A stretch of DNA of 64,000 nucleotides from Guillardia theta CCMP2712 (taxonomy: Eukaryota; Cryptophyceae; Pyrenomonadales; Geminigeraceae), in NCBI RefSeq assembly GCF_000315625.1, contig NW_005434635.1, positions 989 to 64,988 of the forward strand. Reading direction: 5' to 3'. This document shows positions 36,448 through 48,099 of this stretch, one piece after another. Numbering within the stretch: position 1 is the stretch's first letter; each line of letters opens with the position of its first letter. The position numbers and the translations under genes were made by a program. The notes under the pieces are model-generated. The model did no database searches. It was not told where the DNA came from and saw only the letters and a program-made list of their open reading frames with translations.

Positions 36448-39400
36448 ATGAAGAGGAAGAAGCTGCTGCTGTTCGTCGCGCTCTCCCTCCTTGCTTCAGG
36501 CTGCTCTGTCCTCCTCAATCAGGAGGGGATAAGGAGGAGAGCCTCGGCCCTCTCACCAACTCAGCATGGCGGTCGTCGATTGAGAGGAGGAGGATGTGGG
36601 AGCTGTGTCGGGAAGTGTGGATCCTGTGGAGACGCAGAGCAGCCCGATGGGCTTGACGAGTCAGCGGGAGACTTCTTTGATGACATCATGAATGATGCAG
36701 CTGTGACTCAGAAAAGTGCCGCGGTGGTTGCCAGGGAGGAGGAGCTCAGGAAGGAGAAGATGGCGCTGGCAGCGGCAGCAGCGAGAGCAAGGGAGGACAA
36801 CCGCATGCTACGACGCATGGAACAGCCTCTGCAGAAGGAAAACTTCACTGACTTCATGCAGCGGGTGGTGACTGAATGGGTGGACATGCACTTGGACTGC
36901 TGCTGGCTGCCGGTGTTCGAGGAGCTTGATAACGACAACAGAGGAGAGTTGTCAGCTCAAGACTTTCGTCTTATGGCCAAGGCTCGCATCGACGTGCTCA
37001 ACCCTGCGCTCAGTGCGATCGACGTGCAGAATTTCACCTGGGGTTCGCTGGGAGACGTTGTCAGCGAGGGAGAGATTCAGAGGATAGTAAACCGGTACAT
37101 GGAGCTCGACACAGACAAGAATGGTTTGTTCCTTTGCAGAGTTTGCGAATCGATTTCTCCAATGGACTGTTGATGGCATATTCAGCAGCATCGACGACAC
37201 CATGGAAGAAACTTTTGCACAGTAAATGAACTTGGCTTGGCCTGCCTCACAACTGATTGTACGACGCAGAGACAGTGGGAAAGTAGAGCGAGAATTTGCT
37301 GATACCTTGGAGGAGATGTATTTGCAGCTGCAGGAGCAGATGAAGCCGTTTCTGGCAGCCATTCGGAAATTGTTCTACCCGCACAGGTAACCTTGTCATG
37401 ATCATCTTGAGTTCTTGCTTTCTTACAGTGGCTTTCTCCTTGCTCTTTCCAGAACTCCTTCGCAGAGGACTAAGGCACTCCTGAAGGGAAGAGTCGGAGA
37501 TCCGGACACAGTCGACGAACAAGTGATGTATGAGCAGTATCCTCCAGATGTGTTGAGCCACGAGATCAATGGAACCAAACACGAACGAAGCCATCTCGAA
37601 GCTCGGGTACAATGGTGGGCTGGAATTGATTGTGTAGATAGAGTCTGATTGTGTTTGGCTCAGGATGGAGCTTGAAGCCATTCGATATTCCATAGACTGG
37701 GATAGGAGGAAGGCCAGCGCAATTTTGACTGACGCGTTGACGGGGAATCCTTACCAGGAAGTGGATGAATCAGAAGAAGACTCAGCAGAGGACGTCTGTT
37801 ACAGTCTGCTGCCGGGGTCTTCGGCCAAAGACTTGCCGTTTCGCTATCGAGGAAAACTTTCTCACTCCGTTGGCAACTACACCCAAGGATACTCTCGGAT
37901 GCTGAGGGCGTCGTTGCTCATCAATAGGGCAGAGGTGAGAGGCTCTGAGCAGCCTTGAAGTGACGCTGTGGACGTGACTGATGTCCTTGCTCGTTCGGCT
38001 GCAGATCCTTAAGGAGGAATGCTCTGCAGCTACCATGACTCCTCCTTTCTGCCTCGAAGCCACTGGGGACCCCGAAGGGTGAGCGCTGCTGCCTCCTGTG
38101 AGAAAAGTTGAGAGAGAGAGCGTGCAGAGGCCCGGAATGGACAGAAGAAACTCTCAAGCTGCTGGGCCAAATGATGATGGACGTGAACGCAGCAATATAC
38201 GAGGTCTATACTGGACAGAAGGAAGAGAAGAGAGAATGGCTGCAGCTTTTGGGGCGTGGAGTGCTGCGGAATGCCTTCATGCAGCGAACATTGTGCAACC
38301 AGGCAAGAGACGCCCGAGAGAGGAACGAGAGTCTTATTGATGCTTGTTCGCAGGTGTTGCGCGACAGGGACGGGATGATTCGAGACCTTCTCATCGCCTT
38401 CGAAATGAACATGCCTGATGCCTACGAATTGGCTGCGTTCTACTACCCTCAGTGCATCTTGAAATGGCTGGATTTTGATCATACGAAAGAGAAGCATCCT
38501 TCCCTCTCGTTCTACAGAGGGTCTCTCTGCAACTGCTCCTCACTGAGTTGCCTTGAGCCTCCCAAGTTTGAGTACGAGACAGACGAGCTGCTGGACCCGG
38601 CTTACTTCGAGCCCTATCCTGCCGAGGACGAGGAGCAGATCGAGAGGACCTACAGATCCATGAATCTCTGCAACTTCTCGTCCAAGCAGCTTCAGGCCTG
38701 CAAGGAGCCTGTCAGGATTCCTCACGACTGCCGGGACTTCCAGGAGGCAATGGACCTCATTAACGCGGCGGCACGAGAAGGAGTGTCGGAGGAGTTTGAG
38801 ATCCTTGTTTGCGGCCCGAGGAACTTCGCGTGGGAGGAGAAGCTGCACACCATTCTTCACGTGCCTGAATGGGTGGACCTTGAGGAGTTGGCGCAGGAGC
38901 CCTTCGTGCGGCGGAGACGGTTGGATTCCGTGAGCTGTCATGACCTCAGCCTTCTAGCCTTCTCATGGTTGACCAGGCGCCGGAACTCATGCCTCAGCTC
39001 GTTCACCTGCTCAAGACTCCTGTCAGGTTGACACCCAGCGGTCTGGACCATTACTCGTACATCGATGTTCGTTTCTTCTGTAACTTTTACGTCGCAAGTG
39101 GATCTGACGATGGGGTATCAGGAGATCGCTCTGGATGATAGGTATCGCGATTATGATGTCGCAACACAGCTCATCGCTCGTCACAACAAGAAGCTAGACA
39201 AGCCCTCAAAGTTCTACGATGTTCCTCTGTTTGGATATCTTCCCCCAAAGAAGGTTTCAGTCTCATGACCTGCCGTTGACGACTTGTAATCTGACATGTT
39301 TGTTGAAAAGTTGACCCTCAGGCTGCGAGGGTCCCCGAACGTGCAAGTGTGGGGCGAGTGGCACCTCTCCTCCATCAGCTCAGGATCAATAGAGGGGATG

Positions 39401-40435
39401 ACCTTCAGTACTGTCTTCCACTACATGCGCGAACACGAGGAGATGGAGGATTACACGGTGAGCGCTGCACCCTCGCCTCCCACGGAGGTCTTACCAACAC
39501 CTTCCTCTCCTCTAGTTTCTGCAAGCGGGCGGCGAATGGAACTTCACGCACGCAGACATTCGGGTGGGAGCAGGAGGGGCTCTGCTGACAAAGCAGCGGG
39601 CGCGAGCTCGACTCACTTGGTGTTGCGTCGGGGGGGTCGACGATGCAGACTTCAGGGCCATCAATGGTGTGGTTTCAATCGACTCCAGGTTCACCTTTTA
39701 TACCCAGTCTCCTCTCCTCTCTCCTCTCCTTCGTCTACCTCCGTCCACTATTTCTCCGATCTCCTTGTGTCTTCTATTCTCACTCGTATCGCAGCGCCTG
39801 CCAAGCTCATGCAGTTGTACTGGAGTTGTGCGGACTGCAGAGCGGAACGGCTGTGTTTCTGACCCACTCAGGCACGTTCAAAGGCGAGAGCTGCCTCTTC
39901 CAGCACAACTACAACCATGTCCAGGTCAGCCTTCAACCTCCTTGTCCCTCGCTATCACTCCCTCCCCCCCCTCCTTCTCCCCCTTCTCCTCTCTGGGCTC
40001 CCCACTCCCTCCTTTCCCTCCTATCCCTTCTCTCCCTCCTCTCACTCCTTGGTTCTGCTCTGCTAGATCTTTGCCCATACCGCCGTATCTCTCACCAACT
40101 GCACCATGTGGAACCATTCCAGCACGCTGTGGGTCGGGCATGAGCTGTGCGACGAGGAGGCGATCATCCACCTTGACGGTGTTGCCGTCTTCGGTTCGCT
40201 ATGGCGCAACGACTGGCGGCCGGCTATCTGTGACTTCAACAATGTCTTCGAGTACTCCAAGGCCGCACGCCCTGACAGGCCATACCCGCCTCAGAGGAAA
40301 GTCAGGACTGCCAGTGGTGCGGCCAGCAAGCCGAGGGCACCCACTGAGAGCGGCGGAGGACTGGGAGGATGCGGCAGTGGAGGATGTGGTAGTGGAGGAT
40401 GCGGGGGCGGCGGCTGTGGGGGCGGTCTTGATTAG
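36448..40435 (+). CDS. Large secreted EF-hand protein, C-terminal beta-helix-like region
   Basis: Exons are 36448-37123, 37140-37221, 37270-37386, 37453-37606, 37671-37934, 38005-38078, 38128-38929, 38977-39066, 39122-39253, 39311-39457, 39516-39688, 39795-39924 and 40067-40435. That is 1069 residues, with every junction in phase. A signal peptide (LLLFVALSLLASGC) is followed by RLRGGGCGSCVGKCGSCG. A coiled coil comes next, then EF-hand loops FEELDNDNRGELS and MELDTDKN. The C-terminal 330 residues contain short turns (VWGEWHLSSISSGSIEGM, AVFLTHSGTFKGESCLFQH, NCTMWNHSSTLWV) that resemble right-handed beta-helix repeats. The end is Gly/Cys repeats (GGCGSGGCGSGG). Overall function is unknown. 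It could be two genes, but the frames join throughout. Confidence 0.72.
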
Positions 40436-41051
40436 TGATGATGTAAAATTAGTTGCGAGAGATGGCCTGGCCCGGCGCCGCACCTCAACGGTGGCCCACT
40501 ATGGGCTGTGCCGCGCGAGTGACCGTACTGTGGTGCTGTGGGGCAACCCGTTCTGTGGGGCTGCTGTGGGGCGGGCCCGGGCTGGGGGCGGGGGCTGGGG
40601 CGGGGCTGGGGGCGGGGCAGGGGGCGAGGGGGGGGGGAAGGGGGGGGCAGTGCAGGGGGGGCGGCACCTGAGTCATGGGAGGGGATGAGGGGCAAAACGG
40701 AAAATCAGTGAAGGACGTGGAGGCTGGTAGCAGTGAGCGGTAGGACGAGAACGAGGGAGAGAGAGAAGGAGAGAGGGAGAAGCTTGAGCCCGCTCTTAAG
40801 CTTTGAGAGGAGGGGGAAGAGAGAGAGAGAGAGAGAGACCTGAAGAAGCACTGACATAGAAGGATCGGGGCGTCGGGAGAGAGTGAAATTCGTTGGTGAA
40901 TTCTGAGGGATTGGAGGCAGAAGGATATCGGGGCATGCGAGCTGGTGAGGTGATCGTCCCCCGACGAGCAGTCATTGACAATCCATAGGGTAAACGTCGT
41001 GATCGCTGTGGTCCTGGTATCATTCGGGGGAGACCGACAGGGCTGGAGAAT
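40436..41051. other. G-rich and GA-rich intergenic tract
   Basis: 40555-40670 is extremely G-rich on the plus strand (ggggcggggctgggggcgg), with many runs of three or more G, and could form quadruplex DNA. 40750-40850 is a GA tract (gagagagagagagagaga). It lies upstream of the syntaxin gene; no coding signal was seen. Confidence 0.6.
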
Positions 41052-42090
41052 ATGGCATCGACTCAAGCAGCAGACCCATTCTTTAGCTTGAAGGCGGAAG
41101 TGGAAGCAGCAATCAATGACATCGTGGAAGGCTTACCGCAATTGACACCAAGGTGAATGTGCCGCTGTTAAGTGACCGAGGGGTTGACTGAGGCATGTTT
41201 CAGAGAGGTCACCGAGGCCATGGAGAGGATCAAATGGGACATAGAGATGATGGAGGACTCGATAGACAGGTGTCTCGAAGCACAATGATGACCTTGTTTG
41301 GTTCGCTGACTAGCAGCTCAGGGTAATGTCGAATCCTTCAAAGTTTGGGATTTCTGGCGATGAGATAGAAAGGAGGAGAATTTTCGTCAACAGCATGAAA
41401 TCTAAACTGTCAAGCATTCAAAGTAATCTCTCGTGAGCTGCGCGTGTGCCTCCTCTGATCCTTGTCCCAAGGCAAAGATTCGGAGAGAAAATCGGCGAAT
41501 GTAACCGGGAATGGTATTGCAAACTCAAGAAGTACGGCGTCCGATCAGAGAGAGGCGCTTCTCGGGAATCGAGACCAGGAGAAGTGACGAGCTTTTGCGT
41601 GTTTGCTCTCGTGTGAGATTTGGCGCAGGGCTAAACAACAAGCAGCTCTCGAGGAGGATAACGAGAATTTCATTGAGAACGAAAACCTTCGCAGAGCTCT
41701 CATCATGCGTGAACAAGATGAAAGCCTTGATGACTTGAGCCTCGCTGTCACGAGAATCGGGCAGATGGGACTGACGATTCATCATGAGCTGAAAGAGCAG
41801 GTGATTATCTCTCTTGTCCGATTCATTTCTCAGTCCTGTTGGTCGTTGATGGTTTGGTAGGAATCTTTGATTGACGATCTTCATGAACGGACAGACTATT
41901 CTGTGAACAACATGTCGGATGTGAACAAATTGGTATCGCAGCATGTTCGAAAGTGTCCGATGTTCTTTGAATACTGATGCAGGTCAGCGAAATGCTCCAG
42001 AATCGTCAAGGAAGAAATCAGCTGTGTCTGATCTGCATCCTCACGACTGCTCTTGTAGTTGTGACAACCTTGATTTTCCTATTACCATGA
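41052..42090 (+). CDS. Syntaxin-6/10-like Qc-SNARE
   Basis: Exons are 41052-41152, 41204-41269, 41322-41422, 41472-41583, 41629-41800, 41861-41932 and 41983-42090, giving 243 residues; introns are 45-60 nt. The N-terminal helical domain opens with DPFFSLKAEVEAAI and WDIEMMEDSIDR, then NPSKFGIS and EIERRRIFV, as in syntaxin 6. A linker with REALLG precedes the SNARE motif (MREQDESLDDLSLAV, IHHELKEQESLIDDL), whose central layer residue is Gln. A C-terminal anchor (LICILTTALVVVTTLIFLL) ends the protein. These SNAREs mediate fusion between endosomes and the trans-Golgi. Confidence 0.92.
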
Positions 42091-42339
42091 CAAACAAATC
42101 CAAATGAAGAGTTTTATTGAGCACTATTTACCATTTTGGATCAGAGATGTCACATGCAATGAGCAAAGCAAATACATAACACCGACAAAAGAAGAGGATT
42201 CGGAAATTCCTCTTAACTTAACCCAGAGAAGAATCAGCTATTCGTCAAGACTAAGAGGCTTCTAGATCAGATATGACATGAGAAGCAAGATCTGGAATAA
42301 TACACGACAAGGACAACATAGAGACACCATTCAGATGTC

Positions 42340-42904
42340 TCAATCTAGCTCAGGATTCGTCGAGATCATGGCACGTTTCGATGGCTGATTGTCTATCTGC
42401 ATAGTAGAGACGCTGGAATCGCTATCTAGCGTATCTCTCCCACTTTCGACCGTATCGTAGTCAAGTCTCTTAGCAAAGCACAGCAACATGTCCTGATCTC
42501 TATGGTTAGTCCAACCATCTTCTTGGTCGTCTCTATCGTTACCTCACGCTTCAGTGCTCCCTTCCTAGACCTTAGGCGATCCATGTACTGATTCCATGTG
42601 CGATCGTCGAGCTCGCTTCCATTCGGTAAAATCAACTTCAACACAAAGTCAGCACAGAAACAAGTCAAAGGAAACGAGATCCTACCCGAACATGCTTCGG
42701 TTGTACCCCACTGCTTGTTCCTGCACCCCAATAATAATGCGATATAACATTCTGACTCAATTCTCTAAGCGTTTTCACCTGAAAGATGAACGTGAGCAAC
42801 GAGATCTTCGATCAAGATGAAAAAGATGCACTCACATGAAATCGAACAATCCATTCATCATTAAACTGCACTCGGACGACGGCAGTCTCTTCAGCTGCAG
42901 ACAT
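42340..42904 (-). CDS. Small conserved-looking protein, unknown
   Basis: Exons are 42904-42836, 42778-42686, 42635-42543 and 42492-42340, all phase 0, with introns of 50-57 nt; 135 residues. The protein starts VVRVQFNDEWIVRFHVKTLR and continues with RLILPNGSELDDRTWNQYM and a Lys/Arg-rich helix (RLRSRKGALKRE), then a Ser/Asp-rich tail. The early beta-strand pattern and length are reminiscent of a ubiquitin-like fold, but I do not recognise the family. Four consistent in-phase introns support a real gene. Confidence 0.72.
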
Positions 42905-44763
42905 ACGTACTGCTGAATGAGAAGCTAACCTAAAATCCAAAGCGTCACCTTGTTTTTATGTGGAACAAGATTCATCTTTTTAAGCCGCAAAGAAGCGGTC
43001 GGGAAAATCCTGCAGTCCTCTGTCTCCCACTCAACTTATGCCTGACTTGAAGCTTGTATTCTCTTGCTCACGTTAGCACAATTCAAATTCAACTGATATT
43101 GAGATCTAAACTTCATACACCCATTTCTATCAGCTTTCAACGCGCAGAAACACATTCAAGAAAATCATACTCTACTTTTCTAAGTGTTATCAACAACGGG
43201 AAATTACAGTGCTCGCAAGAGAAGTCCTCCTGCACTATTTCATTTTCTTTCAAACGCAAGCATCAATGCAACCCATATCTGACTGAATATACAACAAATC
43301 AAATACACTTTCACTACATAACGAATCAAAACCAAAACACAGAAGAAAGTAGGTTCATGCACTCGTAATCTTGTTCGAGTGGAGAGGCAAGATATGGTTG
43401 TAGATGCAGAACAGAGCAAAAATTCTAGCACGTGCCCGTTGATCCATTGAACCGGAATCGTTAGCTCCACGCAAGAATGCGACTTGTACACCAAGGATAG
43501 GAGTGAAGTCATTTCCTTGATGCAAATAGACGTTTCTCTTATGATATCTCTTATGATATCTCTTTGTCATCCCAGTCTATCTTCTCACCCCTCCTCCCTT
43601 CCGTCCCTCCGTTCTTGCGTCCCCCTGGGGCCTCCAACTCTCCAACACACTGCCCCCAAGTCTATTCAAGATTTGTTTGTCATACACATTTTTCTTGAAA
43701 TCTCTGCGCTACCATCACACATAAGCCATGGCTTCTCTCTCCCTTCGCCCTGCATTTCGCCTCGCGAGGCCAAGCCACCATGCCGCAGGGGGTTTTCCCA
43801 CCCCACCCCACCTAGCATCATTCCGTCCCAGCTTCACCCCTTTTATGAACCACCCCACCACCAATATTCCCAGGGTTCTGATGGAGGAATGCCGGTAACT
43901 AATGTACCAGTACCCGTACTATTTGATTTACGTCCTCGGCGGGGGTGCTACTTCTAGCCCCCAGTCCCTACCCACCAGCACCATCGAAATCCATTCCTGT
44001 CCACCCGGTTCCTTCTGCCCCTGTCACCACCCTGGAATAACAACAACCCCCCTGTAGTCTGAAACTACCCTACCCATCTTACACAATATCCCTGTCTAGA
44101 ACCTACCCTTCTGCTATACACCTTCTACTCTTTTGTTAAAGGAGGGGTAGAGAGGGTACAGGTCTTCAAAAGTTTTTCGCAGGGGGTCGTTTCTCATTGC
44201 TTAATGCCCCTTAAAATTTCAGATGTTTCAAATAAGCTTCATTATTTTCAAAGAGTAGCTGACCCACTCAGTACGGTCGGTCACAGCAAATGTTACGCCC
44301 ACAGTCCACTACCCTACGGGTTACTAAAATAATCTTTAAGGTAAACAATTTATTGCAAAAAATGCTTTAGCTCTTGAAGAAAATGCGAGGAGGCCGAATA
44401 GTCTGAACTGCTGAGCAGTACGAAGTCGAAGAGCAGGCAGGAGGGGAGGGAGTAGAGAGAAGCTGGAGGCACAGGAATGGTCATAAGATCTCAATGTAGG
44501 CAAGAGCAGGACATGGAACAAAATGCTTACCGAAGCGACATGAATTTCTCAGGGGAGATACAACATGGCCAGAATGAAAGCGAAACGACTGCTGAAGCAT
44601 GATGTAGTCGAATCGAAGTCAGACGGATGAGAGAGAGAGAGAGATAGAGGGAGGGAGGGAGGGAGGGAGGGAGGGAGGGAGGGACAAACGGACGGTGAGG
44701 GAAGAAGATGGAGAGGACCGAGCATTCCAAAGACGGCACTTCTGATTTCCTTGTTTGCGAAGA
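42905..44763. promoter_or_regulatory. Long divergent spacer, TACCCTAC-rich
   Basis: The spacer lies between the small minus-strand gene and the VDE-like gene. 43560-44330 is C-rich, with aactaccctacccat near 44061 and cactaccctacggg near 44311. A purine microsatellite follows. 44380-44520 has a GTAAGC-like donor on the minus strand but no convincing exon. An ORF near 43484 has no family similarity. Confidence 0.4.
44645..44684. repeat. GGGA tetranucleotide microsatellite
   Basis: About nine perfect units of ggga/gagg, preceded by a short ga run, upstream of the VDE-like gene. Confidence 0.9.
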
Positions 44764-47700
44764 ATGTTTCAGCAAGCGTCTTGCCTGGCGTTGCTTCTGG
44801 CAATCGATGCTTGCAACGCCTTCCAAGGCTCAACGCTGCACCTGGTTCGGCAATCTTTGAATCCTTGCATAGCCTAGTGTGACAGGATAGAAGCAGGGCC
44901 CCTCAACTGGGAGACGCGTCTCATTCTACTCTGGGAGGCTCGCTCTTAGCCAAAAGGTGATGGGAGATGAGAGGAGGGATACTTTTTCCTTCGCGTCCCT
45001 TCCACGTGTCGACCTCCCTACCTCCGATCCCTCCGATCCCTCCGATCCCTCCGATCCCTCCGATCCCTCCGATCCCTTCGATACCTCCGATCCTCTCTGC
45101 TCGTCTGATCTGCCATACAGCTAACGGGTGCAGCTCATCGAGGCGGGATGTTGAGCTCGCTCAGCTGCTCTCAAGCAACGGAGGGGAAGGGGAGCAACAA
45201 GCTGATGCTGGGACTTGTTTCAGGTCTCATGGCTGGAATGGCTTCTTTGGACTCAAAAGACTTTCAGGATTGCTTCTTGTCAACACAGTCTTCCAACCCC
45301 TTGCGCCATCCTTTGCGTAATTGCTGAAAAGTACGACATGAGGCTTGTTGACAAGGTGATCAGGCAAGATGTGAACCCCGTGAGCTCTACATCAAAGGCA
45401 CAAGGTTGATCTCACAAGTGTTATCTTCAACTTGAACCTTAATCTTCATCTTTCAATGCCATTTCTCGGCTCCTGATGACAGAAGAAGCAGGCAGTTGCT
45501 CGAGTCAACATTGGTCGGCAACGCTCTTGGCCTCCACTGAGGATACAGGAGGGTGGGGATCATTGAGACGGGATAGGGAGATGGGTTGACTTGCAATTTC
45601 ATCAGGGGTTTTGCCGACTTGCCTCCCTGCCTTCCATGGTCTAGCGGCCCTTGTGTGTCAGTGAACGGACCGTGCTTTGCGGACGAGAAGACAGGTCGGA
45701 GATGTCTGTCATGTCAGAGAGATTGACTGTGAGGCCTGCAAGGTTGCGGGAAGTCGTTCAAGGAATGTGCTGAGAACAAGGGTAAGCAGCCTTAGAGGAG
45801 GGTGTTATGGTGGCAATTGTGAGCGGAGGAAGGGGACAGTTATGGAGGAGGAATCGATGGGGTGGGAGATGATTTTTCTTGTCTCTAGATTGTCAGAAGG
45901 GCTTGTCATGCCTTGCTCGATGCAAGGGAGAGCCAACGTGCTCGACGGGTTGCTTCGCGGCGTTTGCTGATGACAGCATGACAAACTTCCTCGGTGACGG
46001 GTCGGAGGATGCGCAAGAGCAGGAGGGTGACTATGTTGGACAGGATGTGCTCTTGAGGACAAGGAGTGCATCAACTTCCCCAAGGATCCGAAGCTTCTTG
46101 GCTGGCTGGACGACGGAGCAGCAGGTGAGGGAGGTGAGGGGGCAGCGGAAGGCGCTGACGATTGAGCAGCTCCCAAGAAAGTCGCGAACTTTGACATCAA
46201 CTCCTTGAAAGGAGACTGGATCAAGGTATGAAAATAGGAGGAGGACGTGGCGAGGGGCTGGCAAGGGGGGAGGGGAAGTGGGTGACGCGGTTGAGGTTGT
46301 TGTGTGCCTGTGTTTGTGTAGAAGAAATGGGATGGCAGAGAATGCGACGGTCATCTGCTGCTGCAGGTGCTTGGGCTTGACGACCGCTACGATTGCTTCG
46401 AGTGCCAACAGAATCGCTTCAGGTGAGGGAGAAGGAGAGGGATTCGGAAGCACTGAGTAGGGGCAGAGAGGAGAACGGTCAATGGCGAATGGACACGACG
46501 TTCCGCCTCCCTCGAGCTCGGGGAATGAGCAAAGGTAAACGTAAAGGGCAAGACGTTTCCCCTGACATCTGCTGTCTCTTTCGTTCTCTGTGCCCCTGTG
46601 TCCATCCATGAAAAGTCTCTGTTGAGAAACCCCTGGCACCCAACACTTTCAAGTGGGAGGCATCAACTCAGGTACCGCCTCGTCGCCCTCGCCCTCTCTG
46701 TTCTTCTTCCGTCTGAAGCTCCTCTTATCTTGTTCTGACAAATGTCAAGACCCCAGACTCCAACTACCTGCAAAACGATTTGACGGAAGAGGTTCGTTGC
46801 TTGTGTGTGTTTCTTTTCTCTCTTCCACTGCCCTGCCCAGCCCTTGTCCCTGCCCTGCCCTGCCCTGCCCTTGTCCCTGCCCTGCCCTGCCCTATCATCG
46901 GCCTGTTTCTTCAGATCCGTCCTTCACAAGTGACCAGTCACTGCAGGTCTTTGTCGACAGCAAGGACGCCCGTCCAAGCATGCACACAACTGTGCGTGCG
47001 AGAGTTCAGCCAAACCCTCCGTTGCCTTTGTGCCCTCAATATTTCTTATGAGCACCTTCTCAGCTGTTCCTCCCTTGCCTTGATGTTACCTTCTTCTTTT
47101 CCTTCCATTTTGCCTTCTTCCCAGTCTCACTCTCCAGCTTCCGTACATCTGTTTCCTCAGATTTCCTACCTGTCCTTGCCCTCCCTTCTCTCCCTTCTCT
47201 CCCTTCTCTCCCTTCTCTCCTGTTCCCTCCCGCTCGCAATCCCTCTTTCCTCATCGCCCCCTTCAGGGCAAGACGTTTGGCCTCACCTTCTGGGAGAACT
47301 ACTACATCGTCGGGCAGGTATGTTGTGGCTCTTCCCTTTGCTGCTCTCGACCTGAGCGCTGTGAGCAGGGGAAGGACTGGCAGTTTGTCAGATACGTTGG
47401 GCACACCTTGCAGGTCCTCTTGCTGTTCCTCGTTACCTTCCCCTTGCATCTCAACTCTCTTATTGCTCTTACCCCTTGCCGTTCCTCCTCAGGCATATAT
47501 GCTTACTGATTGACTGCATTAGGGCGGCTATAAGGGAGCTTTTGTTCTCTCCCGCACGCCGGAACTGTCTGCAAGCGCTCTGGAGGAGGTTTTGACCCTC
47601 TTTTGCTCTTGTGCGGGCTGAAGTGTCTCCGTTTGGCAGGTGAAGGCTGTAGCAACCGAGCAGGTCAGCTAGGAATATGCTGTAAGCTGTGCCATGTGAC

Positions 47701-47964
47701 ATGTACGAACAGGGGCTGGACCTCTCAGGTTTCTGTCGGATCAAGAACAAGGCTTGCGGAACAAGGCAGTTTGTGAGGGGAGAGAAGGGGAGGGGATGAC
47801 GTGATGGGTAGGACTGATGCTATGGCGGTCAATGACCTGGACGACTACCTCGGTGATGCGAACAAGCACGTGGAGGTCTTTCATCTGTATATCATTCTAT
47901 TTAATATCATCACGTACATGTTTTACAGTTCATGTTTGGCCGTCAAGAGAAGTTCAAGCCTTGA
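44764..47964 (+). CDS. Violaxanthin de-epoxidase-related lipocalin, plastid
   Basis: The first exon starts at 44764 with a signal peptide (CLALLLAIDACNA) followed by FQGS, the plastid mark. A later exon (about 45121-45320) ends in a hydrophobic LLLVNTVFQPLAPSFA, possibly a lumen signal. Well-supported exons are 45889-45993, 46044-46124, 46170-46225, 46367-46422, 46467-46534, 46616-46671, 46750-46791, 46947-46991, 47267-47317, 47369-47413, 47523-47588, 47640-47663, 47713-47768, 47812-47875 and 47929-47964. They encode a Cys-rich module (CLARCKGEPTCSTGC, CALEDKECIN) and a VDE lipocalin core (SLKGDWIKVLGLDDRYDCFE, GLTFWENYYIVGQ, DWQFVRYVGHTLQ, GGYKGAFVLSRTPEL, TRQTDAM). VDE removes epoxide oxygens from xanthophylls in the lumen. 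The region 45120-45880 could not be fully resolved. Confidence 0.8.
45022..45084. repeat. 9-bp tandem repeat (CTCCGATCC)
   Basis: About seven units of ctccgatcc, slightly degenerate at the end. They lie between the first exon of the VDE-like gene and the exon at about 45121, so probably in its first intron. Confidence 0.9.
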
Positions 47965-48099
47965 GGCGAAAAAAAGGAGCTCCATCTCCCCCATCGATGA
48001 TAATTGTGTATATCTTGACTTACATCAAAGAGATAGCACGCATGTTGAGCGAGTAAAGACTCTTAGCCTGCCCGGGTGTGTTGAGTTTGCTTGCAATGA

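Noticed and set aside
39564-40688. 374-codon frame overlapping the 3' exons of the EF-hand/beta-helix gene
   Set aside because: It runs through a pyrimidine-rich intron and the G-rich 3' flank in the wrong frame for the conserved exons.
43484-43957. 157-codon plus-strand frame
   Set aside because: Ser/Pro/His-rich translation of the C-rich intergenic class B block; no conserved motif or sensible start context.
44336-44833. Minus-strand gene with a GTAAGC donor near 44530
   Set aside because: One good donor and short peptide stretches are present, but the frame runs into the GGGA microsatellite and no second exon could be supported.
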